From: SZUA-378 sp036652815
GTDB taxonomy: Bacteria > Bacillota > Clostridia > Lachnospirales > Lachnospiraceae
Reading direction: 5' to 3'
Length of the DNA stretch: 64,000 nt
Assembly (NCBI GenBank): GCA_036652815.1
Contig: JAVVVE010000003.1
Location: 1 to 64,000 of the forward strand
Under the pieces are notes generated by a model. That model was given only the letters and a program-made list of their open reading frames with translations, did not search any database and was not told the DNA's origin. Shown here one piece after another: positions 16,254-25,557 of the stretch; position 1 is the first letter of the stretch, and each line of letters opens with the position of its first letter. A program made the position numbers and the translations under genes.

Positions 16254-17660
16254 TTAATATATAAAATCATTCTCGTTGACGGTTGCTGCATCTAAAACAA
16301 TATGATCATATACATTCAACCCATATTTAGTATCTGACTGTACAATGGCATATTCTTCGTTTTGATATAGGATAATAACCTGTTTAAAGTCAGCATAGCC
16401 TTTATTGATATTGTACACGCCGATCAACGTTCCTTTTTTACTAATCGGATATTTCTCTGTAGAATTTGGTTTGATAATATAATCACCGATCCTTAGTACG
16501 GAATCATCTACATAATAATCTGTTTCGGTTGAATTATAGATGGTAGTTGGGATAAATTCAGTAGAAACAGTTCCATCTTCTGCATAAGACTCTCTCATAA
16601 AACCATCTTTAGTTCCATCTCCACCTTTGGTTATATATTCCGCCGGAATTAAAAAGAATTCTTTTTCCACGACTGCTGAATTAGGTATCTTAAGTCCTTG
16701 CTCATCATTGGTAATCATCTCGATATCAACAAATCTATCGGTACAAAAGGTAATCATAGAATTATTAAACTTTAATTTTGCATAAGTCCCATCCGCTAAG
16801 GTTAAGATGGTTGCTGTGGCCCATGATTCTTCCTGATTTTTAAGAAATTTAATTTTAACATAAGGATCTTCCGACAAAGCTGCTGCTCTTTCTTCTTCTA
16901 TCGGAACGATCAAAGACCATTCTTCCTCTAAAGAAAGTTTATAGACAGGATCACCTGTATTTACCAGTTCATTGCTAATGAGCTGATTCTTCTTATAAGT
17001 ATCTCCCTGAAACATCTCTTTGGTAACTGCCTCCGGAGTCAAAGTCTCATAGCCATCTGTATTATATACAAGGATGCCGGATTGCTTTGCACGTCCAAAA
17101 TCAACCATTCCACTCACGGTATTGCCGGATAATGTGTTGATATTGTTTAAAGCATTTACATTGGCAAGCTTGAGAACAGTTCCCTTTAAATTATATTTAA
17201 AATCATATACTTTTTGGTATTCCTGTGCCTGGTATGCATTACTAAAAGAAACAATCTCAGTTTTTAATTCCTGAAGATCTTCATCCCTTAATGAATTTTC
17301 ACCAAGGTCTCCATCTGCCTGCATCATCTCAGCCAGCTTTCCACTCTCATCTACCGAATAAATTAAATCTCCACAAGCAACTTTGGATCCTTCTCTTGCA
17401 TAATAATTTACATATCCGGAATCTGTACTTTTAATTACTTCTTCTGTACGTATGGCTATCCCTTTATAAACATTGGCTACCGATAAAGACCCTGCATTCA
17501 CTTCATAGCCTCTAATATGTTTATCCGTAAAATATAAGAAGACACAAATAAGAATATAGAGAAAGATAATGCTGAAAATAATGAGTCCAATGTTAATATT
17601 TAACGGCTTTCTATATTTTCTTATGTTCCCGGGCTTCCCGGAATTTTGATTACTTGCCAA
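16254..17660 (-). CDS. HlyD-like membrane protein of unknown function in the division cluster
   Basis: 468 residues: a Lys/Arg-rich start, one transmembrane segment (about 24-46), then an extracytoplasmic region with a lipoyl/biotinyl-like hairpin (about 75-110, GYVNYYAREGSKVACGDLIYSV) and a C-terminal barrel-like part. This is the layout of membrane-fusion (HlyD) adaptors, but there is no ABC exporter, outer-membrane partner or second-messenger domain nearby, and a Gram-positive cell lacks an outer membrane. The start is TTG at 17660, nine bases after AGGAGG. It sits upstream of yggS-sepF, which suggests an envelope or division role by context only. Confidence 0.75.
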   Translation of the reverse strand: MASNQNSGKPGNIRKYRKPLNINIGLIIFSIIFLYILICVFLYFTDKHIRGYEVNAGSLSVANVYKGIAIRTEEVIKSTDSGYVNYYAREGSKVACGDLIYSVDESGKLAEMMQADGDLGENSLRDEDLQELKTEIVSFSNAYQAQEYQKVYDFKYNLKGTVLKLANVNALNNINTLSGNTVSGMVDFGRAKQSGILVYNTDGYETLTPEAVTKEMFQGDTYKKNQLISNELVNTGDPVYKLSLEEEWSLIVPIEEERAAALSEDPYVKIKFLKNQEESWATATILTLADGTYAKLKFNNSMITFCTDRFVDIEMITNDEQGLKIPNSAVVEKEFFLIPAEYITKGGDGTKDGFMRESYAEDGTVSTEFIPTTIYNSTETDYYVDDSVLRIGDYIIKPNSTEKYPISKKGTLIGVYNINKGYADFKQVIILYQNEEYAIVQSDTKYGLNVYDHIVLDAATVNENDFIY

Positions 17661-17681
17661 GGCGATAAACCTCCTGCCCTA

Positions 17682-17711
17682 TAAAAAAGCCCCGGCTGAA
17701 AATCCGAGGCT
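17682..17711 (-). terminator. Terminator after the P-loop protein gene
   Basis: On the minus strand AGCCTCGG pairs with CCGGGGCT (8 bp, one G-U) and is followed by TTTTTT at 17687-17682. It separates the gene at 17722 from the HlyD-like gene. Confidence 0.85.
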
Positions 17712-17721
17712 TTTGTATGTA

Positions 17722-18141
17722 TTAAAGAGAAATAATAACTTTTGATTTTAAAACCGACGGTAACGCTTCTTCATCTATAGAGACACTTAATATGAAGTCT
17801 ACATTAAATTGTTCGCTTATATCATCCAGTTTAGTGATGACAGGAACAATGTCTTTTCCCTCTAAGCATGCTACTGTTAAAAAACTGTCTAAATACATCT
17901 GTTGTAAGTCATGATCCTGTGAGATAATACCACAGATAAATCCAAGAAATTCATTACTGTTATCGATTAGATAATCTAATACATTAATTAATCTTACTTT
18001 GTTATTAAGTTCATACATATGCTTGGTCGTTTTATCTAAATATACGATATTGCCTGCTACTTGCTGTACTTCTTGATTCACCTTATCCAACAGCTGTTTT
18101 GTCTTTCCTTTTCCTTTATTACCTACAATTAATTGAACCAT
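17722..18141 (-). CDS. Small P-loop ATP-binding protein, unknown function
   Basis: 139 residues starting MVQLIVGNKGKGKTKQLLDK: the GNKGKGKT segment (residues 7-14) is a Walker A motif of the thymidine-kinase or AAA type. There is no obvious Walker B beyond a hydrophobic FICGII and no zinc-binding or lasso motifs, so it is not thymidine kinase. The gene has AGGAGGG before ATG 18141 and lies between the DD-carboxypeptidase and the HlyD-like gene in the division cluster. I do not recognise a characterised relative. Confidence 0.75.
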   Translation of the reverse strand: MVQLIVGNKGKGKTKQLLDKVNQEVQQVAGNIVYLDKTTKHMYELNNKVRLINVLDYLIDNSNEFLGFICGIISQDHDLQQMYLDSFLTVACLEGKDIVPVITKLDDISEQFNVDFILSVSIDEEALPSVLKSKVIISL

Positions 18142-18238
18142 AGTTGAGCCCTCCTAAAGTAAAGTCTTTCTGTTCACACGATACTAATTGTCATGTAACT
18201 ATATTTATTATAGATGATATCTCCTTAAAACACAACTG

Positions 18239-19240
18239 TTAATTCTTGATTTCACTTAATATATCTGTCATCTCCTGATATAAAATAGCACGTTCTTTAG
18301 AAGATAAAATAACAGAGATATAAGAATTGCCGGCAATATCTTTTGAATAGATAATCAGACAATTACGAGCAGCATTGGTAGTCCCTGTTTTACCGCCCAG
18401 TACCGTAATATTATCAGGTGCTTTTTGGCCTCCGTTTAGATATTGATTGGTTGTCTCAAATGATAAGGTCTTTGCGTTACCATCTTTATCCTTATAAGTG
18501 GTATCATAAGCAGCAGTCTGGATAATCTCTGTAAATTGTTTGTATTTTATAGCTTCATTGAAAATCAAATACATGTCATAGGCAGTCACATAATGAGAGT
18601 CATCCGATAATCCGTGTGGATTAACAAAATGACTGTTCGTCGCGCCAATGGCTTTGGCTTCTGCATTCATCATGTCTGCAAACCCTTCTACACTACCACC
18701 AATGTGTTCTGCAATCGCAATCCCTGCATCATTCGCGGAACGTATTAAAAGGGCATGAAGAGCCTGATCAAGCGTGAGGGTATCCCCTTCTTTCAGCCCA
18801 CATAATTGAGCTCCTGATTCTGTAATATTAACATGAGAAGAAACTGTAATAATATCTTCGGGATTCCCATATTTTAAGGCTACCAGTGCTGTCATGATTT
18901 TAGTTAAGCTCGCCGGATATAATCGTTCATGTACGTTCTTAGCATATAAGACCTTATGGTGCTTAATATCAAAAAGTCCTGCTGAGACAGCATCTGTCAT
19001 ATCTACATCGGTACCTTCCAGCATATCCTTGTCTGTCACACACAAATCAGAGGCAAAAGAATCTGCTGTTTTAAGATCTATATCTTCTAGGGTAGAAAAG
19101 CTGCTGACCGGCATATCCATACTGTATGCCATAGAAATAGTCTGCTTTCCACATCCTGATAAAACCACAGATAAGATACACAGCATCGAGATTACTTGTT
19201 TATATCGAATTTTTTTTGGATGGTTATTTATACATTTCAC
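18239..19240 (-). CDS. D-alanyl-D-alanine carboxypeptidase, lipoprotein form
   Basis: Penicillin-binding protein of the S11 (DacA/PBP5) family that trims the terminal D-Ala of wall stem peptides. The three active-site motifs are SLTK (serine nucleophile), SAN in the RSANDAG loop, and KTG in GGKTGTTNAARN. The N-terminus ends in LSGCGK, a lipobox, so it is probably a lipoprotein and not anchored by a C-terminal amphipathic helix; the protein ends soon after the catalytic domain. The GTG at 19240 (after GAGGAG) is preferred; a TTG at 19264 is in frame. It overlaps mgsA. Confidence 0.9.
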   Translation of the reverse strand: MKCINNHPKKIRYKQVISMLCILSVVLSGCGKQTISMAYSMDMPVSSFSTLEDIDLKTADSFASDLCVTDKDMLEGTDVDMTDAVSAGLFDIKHHKVLYAKNVHERLYPASLTKIMTALVALKYGNPEDIITVSSHVNITESGAQLCGLKEGDTLTLDQALHALLIRSANDAGIAIAEHIGGSVEGFADMMNAEAKAIGATNSHFVNPHGLSDDSHYVTAYDMYLIFNEAIKYKQFTEIIQTAAYDTTYKDKDGNAKTLSFETTNQYLNGGQKAPDNITVLGGKTGTTNAARNCLIIYSKDIAGNSYISVILSSKERAILYQEMTDILSEIKN

Positions 19241-19619
19241 GCCAGGCCATGTCTCCTCTATCAAGAGATTTAATTAATAGTTCTGCTGATGCTAGATTGG
19301 TTGCCATCGGTATATTGTGAATATCACATAAGCGTACTACATGATTCACATCCGGTTCTCTTCCAACAGGGCTAAGCGGATCTCTCAAAAAAATAAGCAG
19401 ATCTATTTGATTATTCTCAATCTGTGCTCCTATCTGCTGCTCTCCACCTAAGTGACCCGCCAGATATTTATGGACTGTTAGGTTCGTGACTTCTTCTACG
19501 AGTCTACCTGTTGTTCCTGTTGCATACAGCTCATTTTTACTGAGAATCCCCTTATATGCAATGCAAAAATTCTGCATTAATTTTTTCTTGGCATCATGTG
19601 CAATTAGACCAATATTCAT
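19224..19619 (-). CDS. mgsA: Methylglyoxal synthase
   Basis: Converts dihydroxyacetone phosphate to methylglyoxal and phosphate, an overflow route in glycolysis. 131 residues; IGLIAHDAKKK, the ATGTTGRL phosphate loop, GGEQQIGAQI, and FLRDPLSPVGREPDV with the catalytic aspartate are intact. It sits between rodA and the carboxypeptidase, an arrangement seen in clostridia where mgsA follows rodA. AGGAGG precedes the ATG. Confidence 0.96.
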   Translation of the reverse strand: MNIGLIAHDAKKKLMQNFCIAYKGILSKNELYATGTTGRLVEEVTNLTVHKYLAGHLGGEQQIGAQIENNQIDLLIFLRDPLSPVGREPDVNHVVRLCDIHNIPMATNLASAELLIKSLDRGDMAWREMYK

Positions 19620-19633
19620 AATAAACCTCCTGA

Positions 19634-20743
19634 TTAATATTTTTTATTACTTTGCAATCGTATATTTAATACGAAACCCATCCCGATAAACATACTGACC
19701 AACGATGTTAATCCATAACTGACAAAGGGTAATGGAATCCCTGTGTTCGGTAATACACCTGTGGCAACTGCGATATTTAAGAAACTCTGAAAGCCAACTA
19801 CGGCAGCCATCCCTGTGCAGATTAAAGTCCCTGCAAGATCTTTGGCTTGCTTTGCTATCATAAGACACTTTAAGGCAATTAAAATCAAGAGAATGATAAC
19901 AAGACAGCTTCCAATAAATCCCAGTTCCTCTCCTACTATTGAAAAAATAAAATCTGTTTCCGGTTTTGGTATAAAATTGCCATTTTTTACAGAACCAATC
20001 ACATTATTGTTCAGTCCTTTTCCAAATAATTGACCTGAACCGATGGCAGTAATCGAATTGGCCTGTTGATATCCTTCTGCGTTAGCATACTCGAACGGAT
20101 GTAACCATGCTAAGATACGCGTCTGTTGGTAGTCAAGGATCAATGTCTGATCCGGCTGAAGAATCATCGTGAAAATAATTGCAAAAGCCGGAATTGCCAC
20201 GACCAAAATCCCTGCTACTATCTTATAGCTTAACCCTCCAATAAATACAATAGCAGCAAACATCGCAACTATTAGAATACTGGTGGATAAATCCGGCTGA
20301 TCCAAAATCAAAAGAAGAGATGGCAGTAATAAAAGGACTAATATCAGTAAGGTCTTTAGTTTGTTAATCTGTTCCTTATGTTTCATAATAAACTGTGCAT
20401 AAAATAATATCAATATAATCTTTGTTACTTCTGAAGGCTGAAATTGAATCCCCAAGATATTAATCCATCTTGTAGAACCACCTACATTAATACCAAAATA
20501 TTTAACACCTAATAGTAATATAATATTTGCAATATAAAATAGCCAATAAAAATTTAAGAAAAAAGAATAATCAAACAAAGACAGAACGACCATCAAAAAT
20601 AAACCAAGAATCAAACCGATAATCTGCTTGTTTTGTAAAGATGCTTCTGCACTTCCAACTGATAATATTCCTATTATCGAAATTGCTATTAATAAAAATA
20701 TTAAACCAAAATCATAATTCTTGATCTTATATCGTTTAAACAT
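19634..20743 (-). CDS. rodA: RodA, SEDS peptidoglycan glycosyltransferase
   Basis: Polytopic protein of about 369 residues, ten hydrophobic segments, which polymerises lateral-wall glycan with PBP2. Conserved SEDS blocks: FQPSEVTKI, the IVGEELGFIG loop and PFVSYGLTSL near the C-terminus. RodA and not FtsW is indicated by the neighbourhood (mreBCD, PBP2, minCDE). ATG 20743 follows GGGAG by eight bases; the ATG at 20758 is upstream of it. A three-unit 14-bp repeat precedes the gene. Confidence 0.93.
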   Translation of the reverse strand: MFKRYKIKNYDFGLIFLLIAISIIGILSVGSAEASLQNKQIIGLILGLFLMVVLSLFDYSFFLNFYWLFYIANIILLLGVKYFGINVGGSTRWINILGIQFQPSEVTKIILILFYAQFIMKHKEQINKLKTLLILVLLLLPSLLLILDQPDLSTSILIVAMFAAIVFIGGLSYKIVAGILVVAIPAFAIIFTMILQPDQTLILDYQQTRILAWLHPFEYANAEGYQQANSITAIGSGQLFGKGLNNNVIGSVKNGNFIPKPETDFIFSIVGEELGFIGSCLVIILLILIALKCLMIAKQAKDLAGTLICTGMAAVVGFQSFLNIAVATGVLPNTGIPLPFVSYGLTSLVSMFIGMGFVLNIRLQSNKKY

Positions 20744-20758
20744 TTGAATGGCTCCCAT

Positions 20759-20814
20759 ATTACAATAACTACATTACCATAACTACATTACAATAACTTC
20801 ATTACACTTATGTA
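20759..20814. repeat. 14-bp tandem repeat upstream of rodA
   Basis: ATTACAATAACTAC at 20759-20772, ATTACCATAACTAC at 20773-20786, ATTACAATAACTTC at 20787-20800, then a decayed fourth unit. It lies in the minE-rodA junction, just outside the rodA ribosome site. Confidence 0.85.
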
Positions 20815-20862
20815 TGTCATTATACACTTATTTCTGTAGATATCGCAAGTAAACAAATCTTA

Positions 20863-21123
20863 TTATTTCTTTAAATCTAAAATCGGTATATTTGCATATA
20901 AAGAGGGTCTCATTACATTTCTTCCCTTGGAATCAGATTTTGTAATCTGAAATTCCATACTTTCTGCATCGATCTTCATGTATTTTGAAATTACCTTTAT
21001 AATATCTGTTTTAATCATCTCCATCATCTCGGGAGAACAATTGACTCGGTCTGAAATGAGTAGTATCTTTAGTCTGTCTTTTGCCATCTGGCTTGAACTT
21101 TTTTTACGAAATAGTTTCCACAT
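20863..21123 (-). CDS. minE: MinE, topological specificity factor
   Basis: 86 residues. The N-terminal anti-MinCD/membrane segment (AKDRLKILLISDRVNCSPEMM) and the C-terminal dimerisation domain (DIIKVISKYMKID, MEFQI) match MinE; it would displace MinD from the membrane and so keep division at mid-cell. It follows minD by three bases. Among Firmicutes MinE is found mainly in clostridia. Confidence 0.94.
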   Translation of the reverse strand: MWKLFRKKSSSQMAKDRLKILLISDRVNCSPEMMEMIKTDIIKVISKYMKIDAESMEFQITKSDSKGRNVMRPSLYANIPILDLKK

Positions 21124-21126
21124 AAG

Positions 21127-21930
21127 TTAACAGCCTCCTTGATTCTTATGAAATGCACCGGAGAATCTATTCCATAATGATTCTTTCCTCTCAAATGCAA
21201 TAATTGGAACATCTTCTCCAAGAATACGTAAACAAATATTCTGAAAAGCTCTTCCTGCAAGGGTACGGTCTCCCACCAGTGGTTCTCCTCTATTGGTAGA
21301 GGTAACTACATTCTCATCATCCGGAATCGCTCCAATCAATGGAAGCGACAGGATATCAACTACATCTTGAATAGACATCATATCTCCTCTGCGAATCATA
21401 TCTCCCCGCAGTCTGTTAATAATAAGGTCTATTTGTTTAAATTCATTTGCTTCTAACAGTCCAACGATACGATCTGCATCTCTAATTGCCGATATCTCCG
21501 GTGTCGTTACCACCAATGCTCTATCTGCTCCGGCTATGGCATTTTGAAATCCCTGTTCTATCCCTGCAGGACAATCCAGGATAATGTAATCAAATTGTTC
21601 TCTCAGACTATTGGTTAATTTAATCATCTGCTCCGGAGTTACCGAAGTCTTATCTCTTGTTTGTGCAGAGGGCATCAAGAATAAGCTGTGATATCTCTTA
21701 TCTTTAATCAATGCCTGTTTAATACGGCAGTTCCCTTCCACGACATCTACCAGATTATAGACGATCCTATTCTCTAATCCCATTACGACATCCAGATTAC
21801 GCAAACCGATATCCGTATCAATCAAAACGACTTTTTTGCCTAATGCTGCCAATCCTGTACCAACATTTGCGGATGTTGTAGTTTTTCCTACACCGCCTTT
21901 TCCTGATGTGACGACAATTACTTCACTCAT
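21127..21930 (-). CDS. minD: MinD, septum-site ATPase
   Basis: Deviant Walker ATPase of 267 residues that recruits MinC to the membrane. SGKGGVGKTTTSANVG (with the signature lysine), DTDIGLRNLDVVMGLENR and DCPAGIEQGF are intact, and the C-terminus carries the basic amphipathic membrane-targeting helix (KESLWNRFSGAF). It lies between minC and minE. Confidence 0.98.
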   Translation of the reverse strand: MSEVIVVTSGKGGVGKTTTSANVGTGLAALGKKVVLIDTDIGLRNLDVVMGLENRIVYNLVDVVEGNCRIKQALIKDKRYHSLFLMPSAQTRDKTSVTPEQMIKLTNSLREQFDYIILDCPAGIEQGFQNAIAGADRALVVTTPEISAIRDADRIVGLLEANEFKQIDLIINRLRGDMIRRGDMMSIQDVVDILSLPLIGAIPDDENVVTSTNRGEPLVGDRTLAGRAFQNICLRILGEDVPIIAFERKESLWNRFSGAFHKNQGGC

Positions 21931-21983
21931 CTTTTCACAGCTCCTTTAATTATATTAGATGAAATATTTGTCCCCTAACTTAT

Positions 21984-22655
21984 TTATAAAAAATATTCAG
22001 TTAGTAATTCTTTGGTAATTGGCTTAATTATAATTTTATCATTTTGTATATAGGCAATTTTAGGCTGTGTTTTTGGTTTCACCGGCCATTTTGCTGCTTT
22101 TTCGTTACGGTATTTCAGATCTCCTATCTTGAGTTTTTCGGGTGACATCTCAAGTGCAACTATGAAATGTCCACTTTCTCCGTTCCCTCCTGCATAAGCT
22201 TCTCCGTAGAGGCCTCCAAGAATCACGATATCCTTGGTGGATACAATCGTAGAACCGGGATAAACATCCCCTAATATTACAATACTGCTCTCTGTCTCAA
22301 GAACTTGTCCATTCTTAAGCGTTCCTTTGTAGAACTGCCCATTATTCTGATCAGCAGGAACATCCAATTGCTGTAAAGCTTTTAGATACATCTGATTCTT
22401 TTGTTCATCTTTGCCAACTACGCATGCAATATCAAGACCTGATACCTGGCAAATACAATCTACGATTTGTTTTTCTTCTTCTGATGTAAGCTTCCTTCCT
22501 TCCAAGGATAATGCCAATTTAGCATTTTGAAAAAATTTGCCTGATTCTTTGAATTTCTTCTCTACCTCCAATAGGAGTGTATCGAACGCAATTCCTTCTT
22601 CCAGAATTACACTTAATCCATTCGGATAACTTTTGATGAGCACCGCATGATTCAT
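21984..22655 (-). CDS. minC: MinC, FtsZ inhibitor
   Basis: About 223 residues: an N-terminal domain (NHAVLIKSYPNGLSVIL) that antagonises FtsZ and a C-terminal right-handed beta-helix with regular GD-x-YPGSTI, IVILGGLYGEAYAGG turns that binds MinD. The ATG at 22655 follows AAGGAGTT; the frame's longer extension into pbp2 is not used. First of minCDE, 31 bases after the PBP2 gene. Confidence 0.95.
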   Translation of the reverse strand: MNHAVLIKSYPNGLSVILEEGIAFDTLLLEVEKKFKESGKFFQNAKLALSLEGRKLTSEEEKQIVDCICQVSGLDIACVVGKDEQKNQMYLKALQQLDVPADQNNGQFYKGTLKNGQVLETESSIVILGDVYPGSTIVSTKDIVILGGLYGEAYAGGNGESGHFIVALEMSPEKLKIGDLKYRNEKAAKWPVKPKTQPKIAYIQNDKIIIKPITKELLTEYFL

Positions 22656-22686
22656 TCTTAACTCCTTCCTTAACCTTCCTTTAAAT

Positions 22687-25557
22687 TTAATCGGTTGAGA
22701 ATCCCTGTGCATCCGGTATCGCTGCATTTCCTGTGATTAAAGATTCTTCATCTTCCAGATTAAAGTAATATTTCATTACATCTCTCGATATCTCCGCAGC
22801 ATAGTCCGAAGTATATCCAAACGCGATACGGGTAGCTATCGATACCTCCGGAGCTTCATAGGGTGCATAGCCTACAAATAAAGCATGGTTTGCTCTCTTC
22901 TTATTCTCTTGTGCCGTACCTGTTTTACCGGCAACATTAACCGCAACATCCTCGTAATATTTCTTATGTTCTACCACTTTACGCATACCTGAATGAATGG
23001 CATTCCATGTTGAACTCGATAAATCGATATGATTGCGTATCTCCGGTGTATATTCCTCTATCAGACTTCCATCTGCATCCGTTAATTTATCTAAAAGGCT
23101 TAAATTAAAACAAATGCCACTATTGGCAACCGCTGTTACATATCTCGCAAGACCTACGGTCGTAAAGTTGTTGGTACCTTGTCCAATGACAGAAGGAACG
23201 GCATATTCGTCTGACACATGTGGTGTGGACTCTGCAATCTCGATTCCCGATGGCTCGGAAAGTCCAAATTGATCTGCATACTTAGCAAGTTTTTTCAGAC
23301 CTATCTCACTGTTGTAGGCACCGGAAGCATCTAAGCTTAGTCGATATCCCATCTCATAAAAATAATAATTACAGGAATTTTCTATTGCTGCTGACAGATT
23401 CATCGCTCCATGTCCTGATTTATTCCAACATTTAAAAGGATCGGTTAATTTATCGTAGGTTCCTGTACAATTTACGGTGTCAAAGATACCTGTTACGCCT
23501 TCCTGCATAGCCGCCGCCGCCGATACCATCTTAAAAGTAGAACCGGGAGCTGATAATTGCTGTGTTGCATAATCCCATAAAGGAAGAGACAGGTCAGCCT
23601 GTAATTGATTATAATAATCAGAATCGATGGAATTAGCCAACCTATTGTTGTCATAGCTTGGATAAGTAACCATCGCTAAGACTTCTCCTGTATTCACATT
23701 TGTTACAACACAAGAACCGGAATAGGGATCCAGTGCCAATTGTGCCGGTGTGATGTCCAGATTTTTAATGCGTTCAATCATAAAATCATACGGAGCAGTT
23801 TTCCCGTTTTTGAGCTTATCAATCTCCATTGGACTCACATCAATCAGATTTTGTTCCCATAAAAGGAGACATATTTGTTTGCCACTGATCGCATTTTCCT
23901 TAATCATATATTTATATAATTTCCTTGAAAACTCCATATTGTGTTGCAGTTCATCAAAGATATAATCTAAAAGCTTTTGATAAATCTCTGTAGAATCCGA
24001 GTATTGACTGTCTAAGTCAATCTTTGTAACATCAATCCAGTTCATTGCAATTGCATGATTTAAAAATTCTTGCAAACTGATGGTCTCTTCTTTCTTCCAT
24101 GCAATATAGGTAGGATCATCTACATCAATTTTACTGTTCATAAGGATACCATTATTTTCATTGGATAGTAGAGAAACAATATAACTTTCATATACCTGAT
24201 ATTCAGGGTCCAATTTTTGATAAGGGGTGGACAGTTCTGTTAATTCTTGTTTTAGAGTAGCACAAACCTGCTCTTGTTTTTGTAAAAAAGCCTGATAAAC
24301 TTCTTTCTCGGTAACAGTTGCGTTCTGTTTGGATAAAGAAGCAATATCAAGAACATTATTATTAAATAAGGCAAAGTAAACATCATCAATCGGAATCTTT
24401 ATTTTACTGGCATCTGCATTCTCTGCCGGAATATATTCTTTAATATTCAAGATCTTTGAGACAAGAATACCTGCCAGTTTTTGTTCTATAATATTATAAA
24501 CTGCTTTTTGCAGATTCTTATCAATCGTCAGATAGAGGTCACTGCCTGCAACGGGATCAATTTGATTACTGGTCTCTATTGTCTTTCCGGCATTATCCAC
24601 ATAAACCACTTTAGACCCTTTTTTACCCTGCAGCTTGGTTTCCATAACCTGCTCAATCCCGGCTTTACCGATCATGTCATTCATATCATAAGAATCATCC
24701 TCTAATTGTAGTTCGGTCAGTTCATCAGTGGATATCTTTCCGGTGTAACCTATAATATGTGAGAAATATACACTATCGACGTATTTGCGGATGGTATCTT
24801 CTGCAATAGACACCCCTTCTAAAGAGGTACTGTTCTCCATCACAACAGCTACTGTTTGATCGGAAACATCGGTAGCAACCGTAATGGGAATGTATTTCTG
24901 ATAACTATTTGCATTCATAGCGTAACGAATACAGGTGACCTTCAAACGTTCCAGCTTTGTATACCCTTCTCCTATCTGAAAAGACTTTCTATCCTCCGGA
25001 TTACGATATGTTCCGATTCCAAATTTTTTACGGTCACCCAGATAATCCATCACCTCATCGGGGGTTGCTGTTTTCTCTGCATACGTTAATTTATCCAAAG
25101 AAGCATGTCCGTAAATATCTGCCAAAAAACGAAGCAGTTGTTTCTCTTTTACGGTAAATGCATAGTTACCGTCCTCATCGATTTTAATATTAAAATCATT
25201 GACGATTTTATCTCCATTCTGCTCAATTAATTTAATTAGTTTTCGAATGGTTGTATTTAGATTGGTATTTTTATCTTTTCCTGATTCATAAACATCTTCT
25301 AAGGTAACCGAATAAGCCAGTTCGTTATAAGCAATCAGTTCACCGTTACAGTCATATATATTTCCTCTGGTACTTGGAATGCTTTTTTCTTTTCGAATGC
25401 TTAATTTAAAATCATTAAAAAACATCTCTCCATTTACAATTTGTAATGTAAAGACGCGGTACAGTAAGATTCCAAAAAGAGATAGGAATACCAATATTAA
25501 TACAAATAATCTTGAGGTAACCATCGTTATAAAACTATCTTTTAGATTTTTAAACAA
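22687..25557 (-). CDS. PBP2-type peptidoglycan transpeptidase with large insertion
   Basis: Class B penicillin-binding protein of about 956 residues that crosslinks lateral-wall peptidoglycan beside RodA. One N-terminal membrane segment, the dimerisation region (RGNIYDCNGELIAYN), then the transpeptidase domain with STFK (near residue 677, APGSTFKM), SCN (ENSCNYYF) and KTG (AGKTGTAQ). Family members usually have 600-700 residues; about 245 extra ones (roughly 366-610) separate LTIDKNLQ from DPYSGSCVVTNVNTGEVLAM. Numbering is from the GTG at 25569, which overlaps the ribosome site, so the TTG at 25557 is more likely the start. Lies between mreD and minC. Confidence 0.93.
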   Translation of the reverse strand: MFKNLKDSFITMVTSRLFVLILVFLSLFGILLYRVFTLQIVNGEMFFNDFKLSIRKEKSIPSTRGNIYDCNGELIAYNELAYSVTLEDVYESGKDKNTNLNTTIRKLIKLIEQNGDKIVNDFNIKIDEDGNYAFTVKEKQLLRFLADIYGHASLDKLTYAEKTATPDEVMDYLGDRKKFGIGTYRNPEDRKSFQIGEGYTKLERLKVTCIRYAMNANSYQKYIPITVATDVSDQTVAVVMENSTSLEGVSIAEDTIRKYVDSVYFSHIIGYTGKISTDELTELQLEDDSYDMNDMIGKAGIEQVMETKLQGKKGSKVVYVDNAGKTIETSNQIDPVAGSDLYLTIDKNLQKAVYNIIEQKLAGILVSKILNIKEYIPAENADASKIKIPIDDVYFALFNNNVLDIASLSKQNATVTEKEVYQAFLQKQEQVCATLKQELTELSTPYQKLDPEYQVYESYIVSLLSNENNGILMNSKIDVDDPTYIAWKKEETISLQEFLNHAIAMNWIDVTKIDLDSQYSDSTEIYQKLLDYIFDELQHNMEFSRKLYKYMIKENAISGKQICLLLWEQNLIDVSPMEIDKLKNGKTAPYDFMIERIKNLDITPAQLALDPYSGSCVVTNVNTGEVLAMVTYPSYDNNRLANSIDSDYYNQLQADLSLPLWDYATQQLSAPGSTFKMVSAAAAMQEGVTGIFDTVNCTGTYDKLTDPFKCWNKSGHGAMNLSAAIENSCNYYFYEMGYRLSLDASGAYNSEIGLKKLAKYADQFGLSEPSGIEIAESTPHVSDEYAVPSVIGQGTNNFTTVGLARYVTAVANSGICFNLSLLDKLTDADGSLIEEYTPEIRNHIDLSSSTWNAIHSGMRKVVEHKKYYEDVAVNVAGKTGTAQENKKRANHALFVGYAPYEAPEVSIATRIAFGYTSDYAAEISRDVMKYYFNLEDEESLITGNAAIPDAQGFSTD

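Noticed and set aside
17722..18141. Thymidine kinase
   Set aside because: It has only the Walker A motif; the zinc and thymidine-binding motifs are missing and it is too short.
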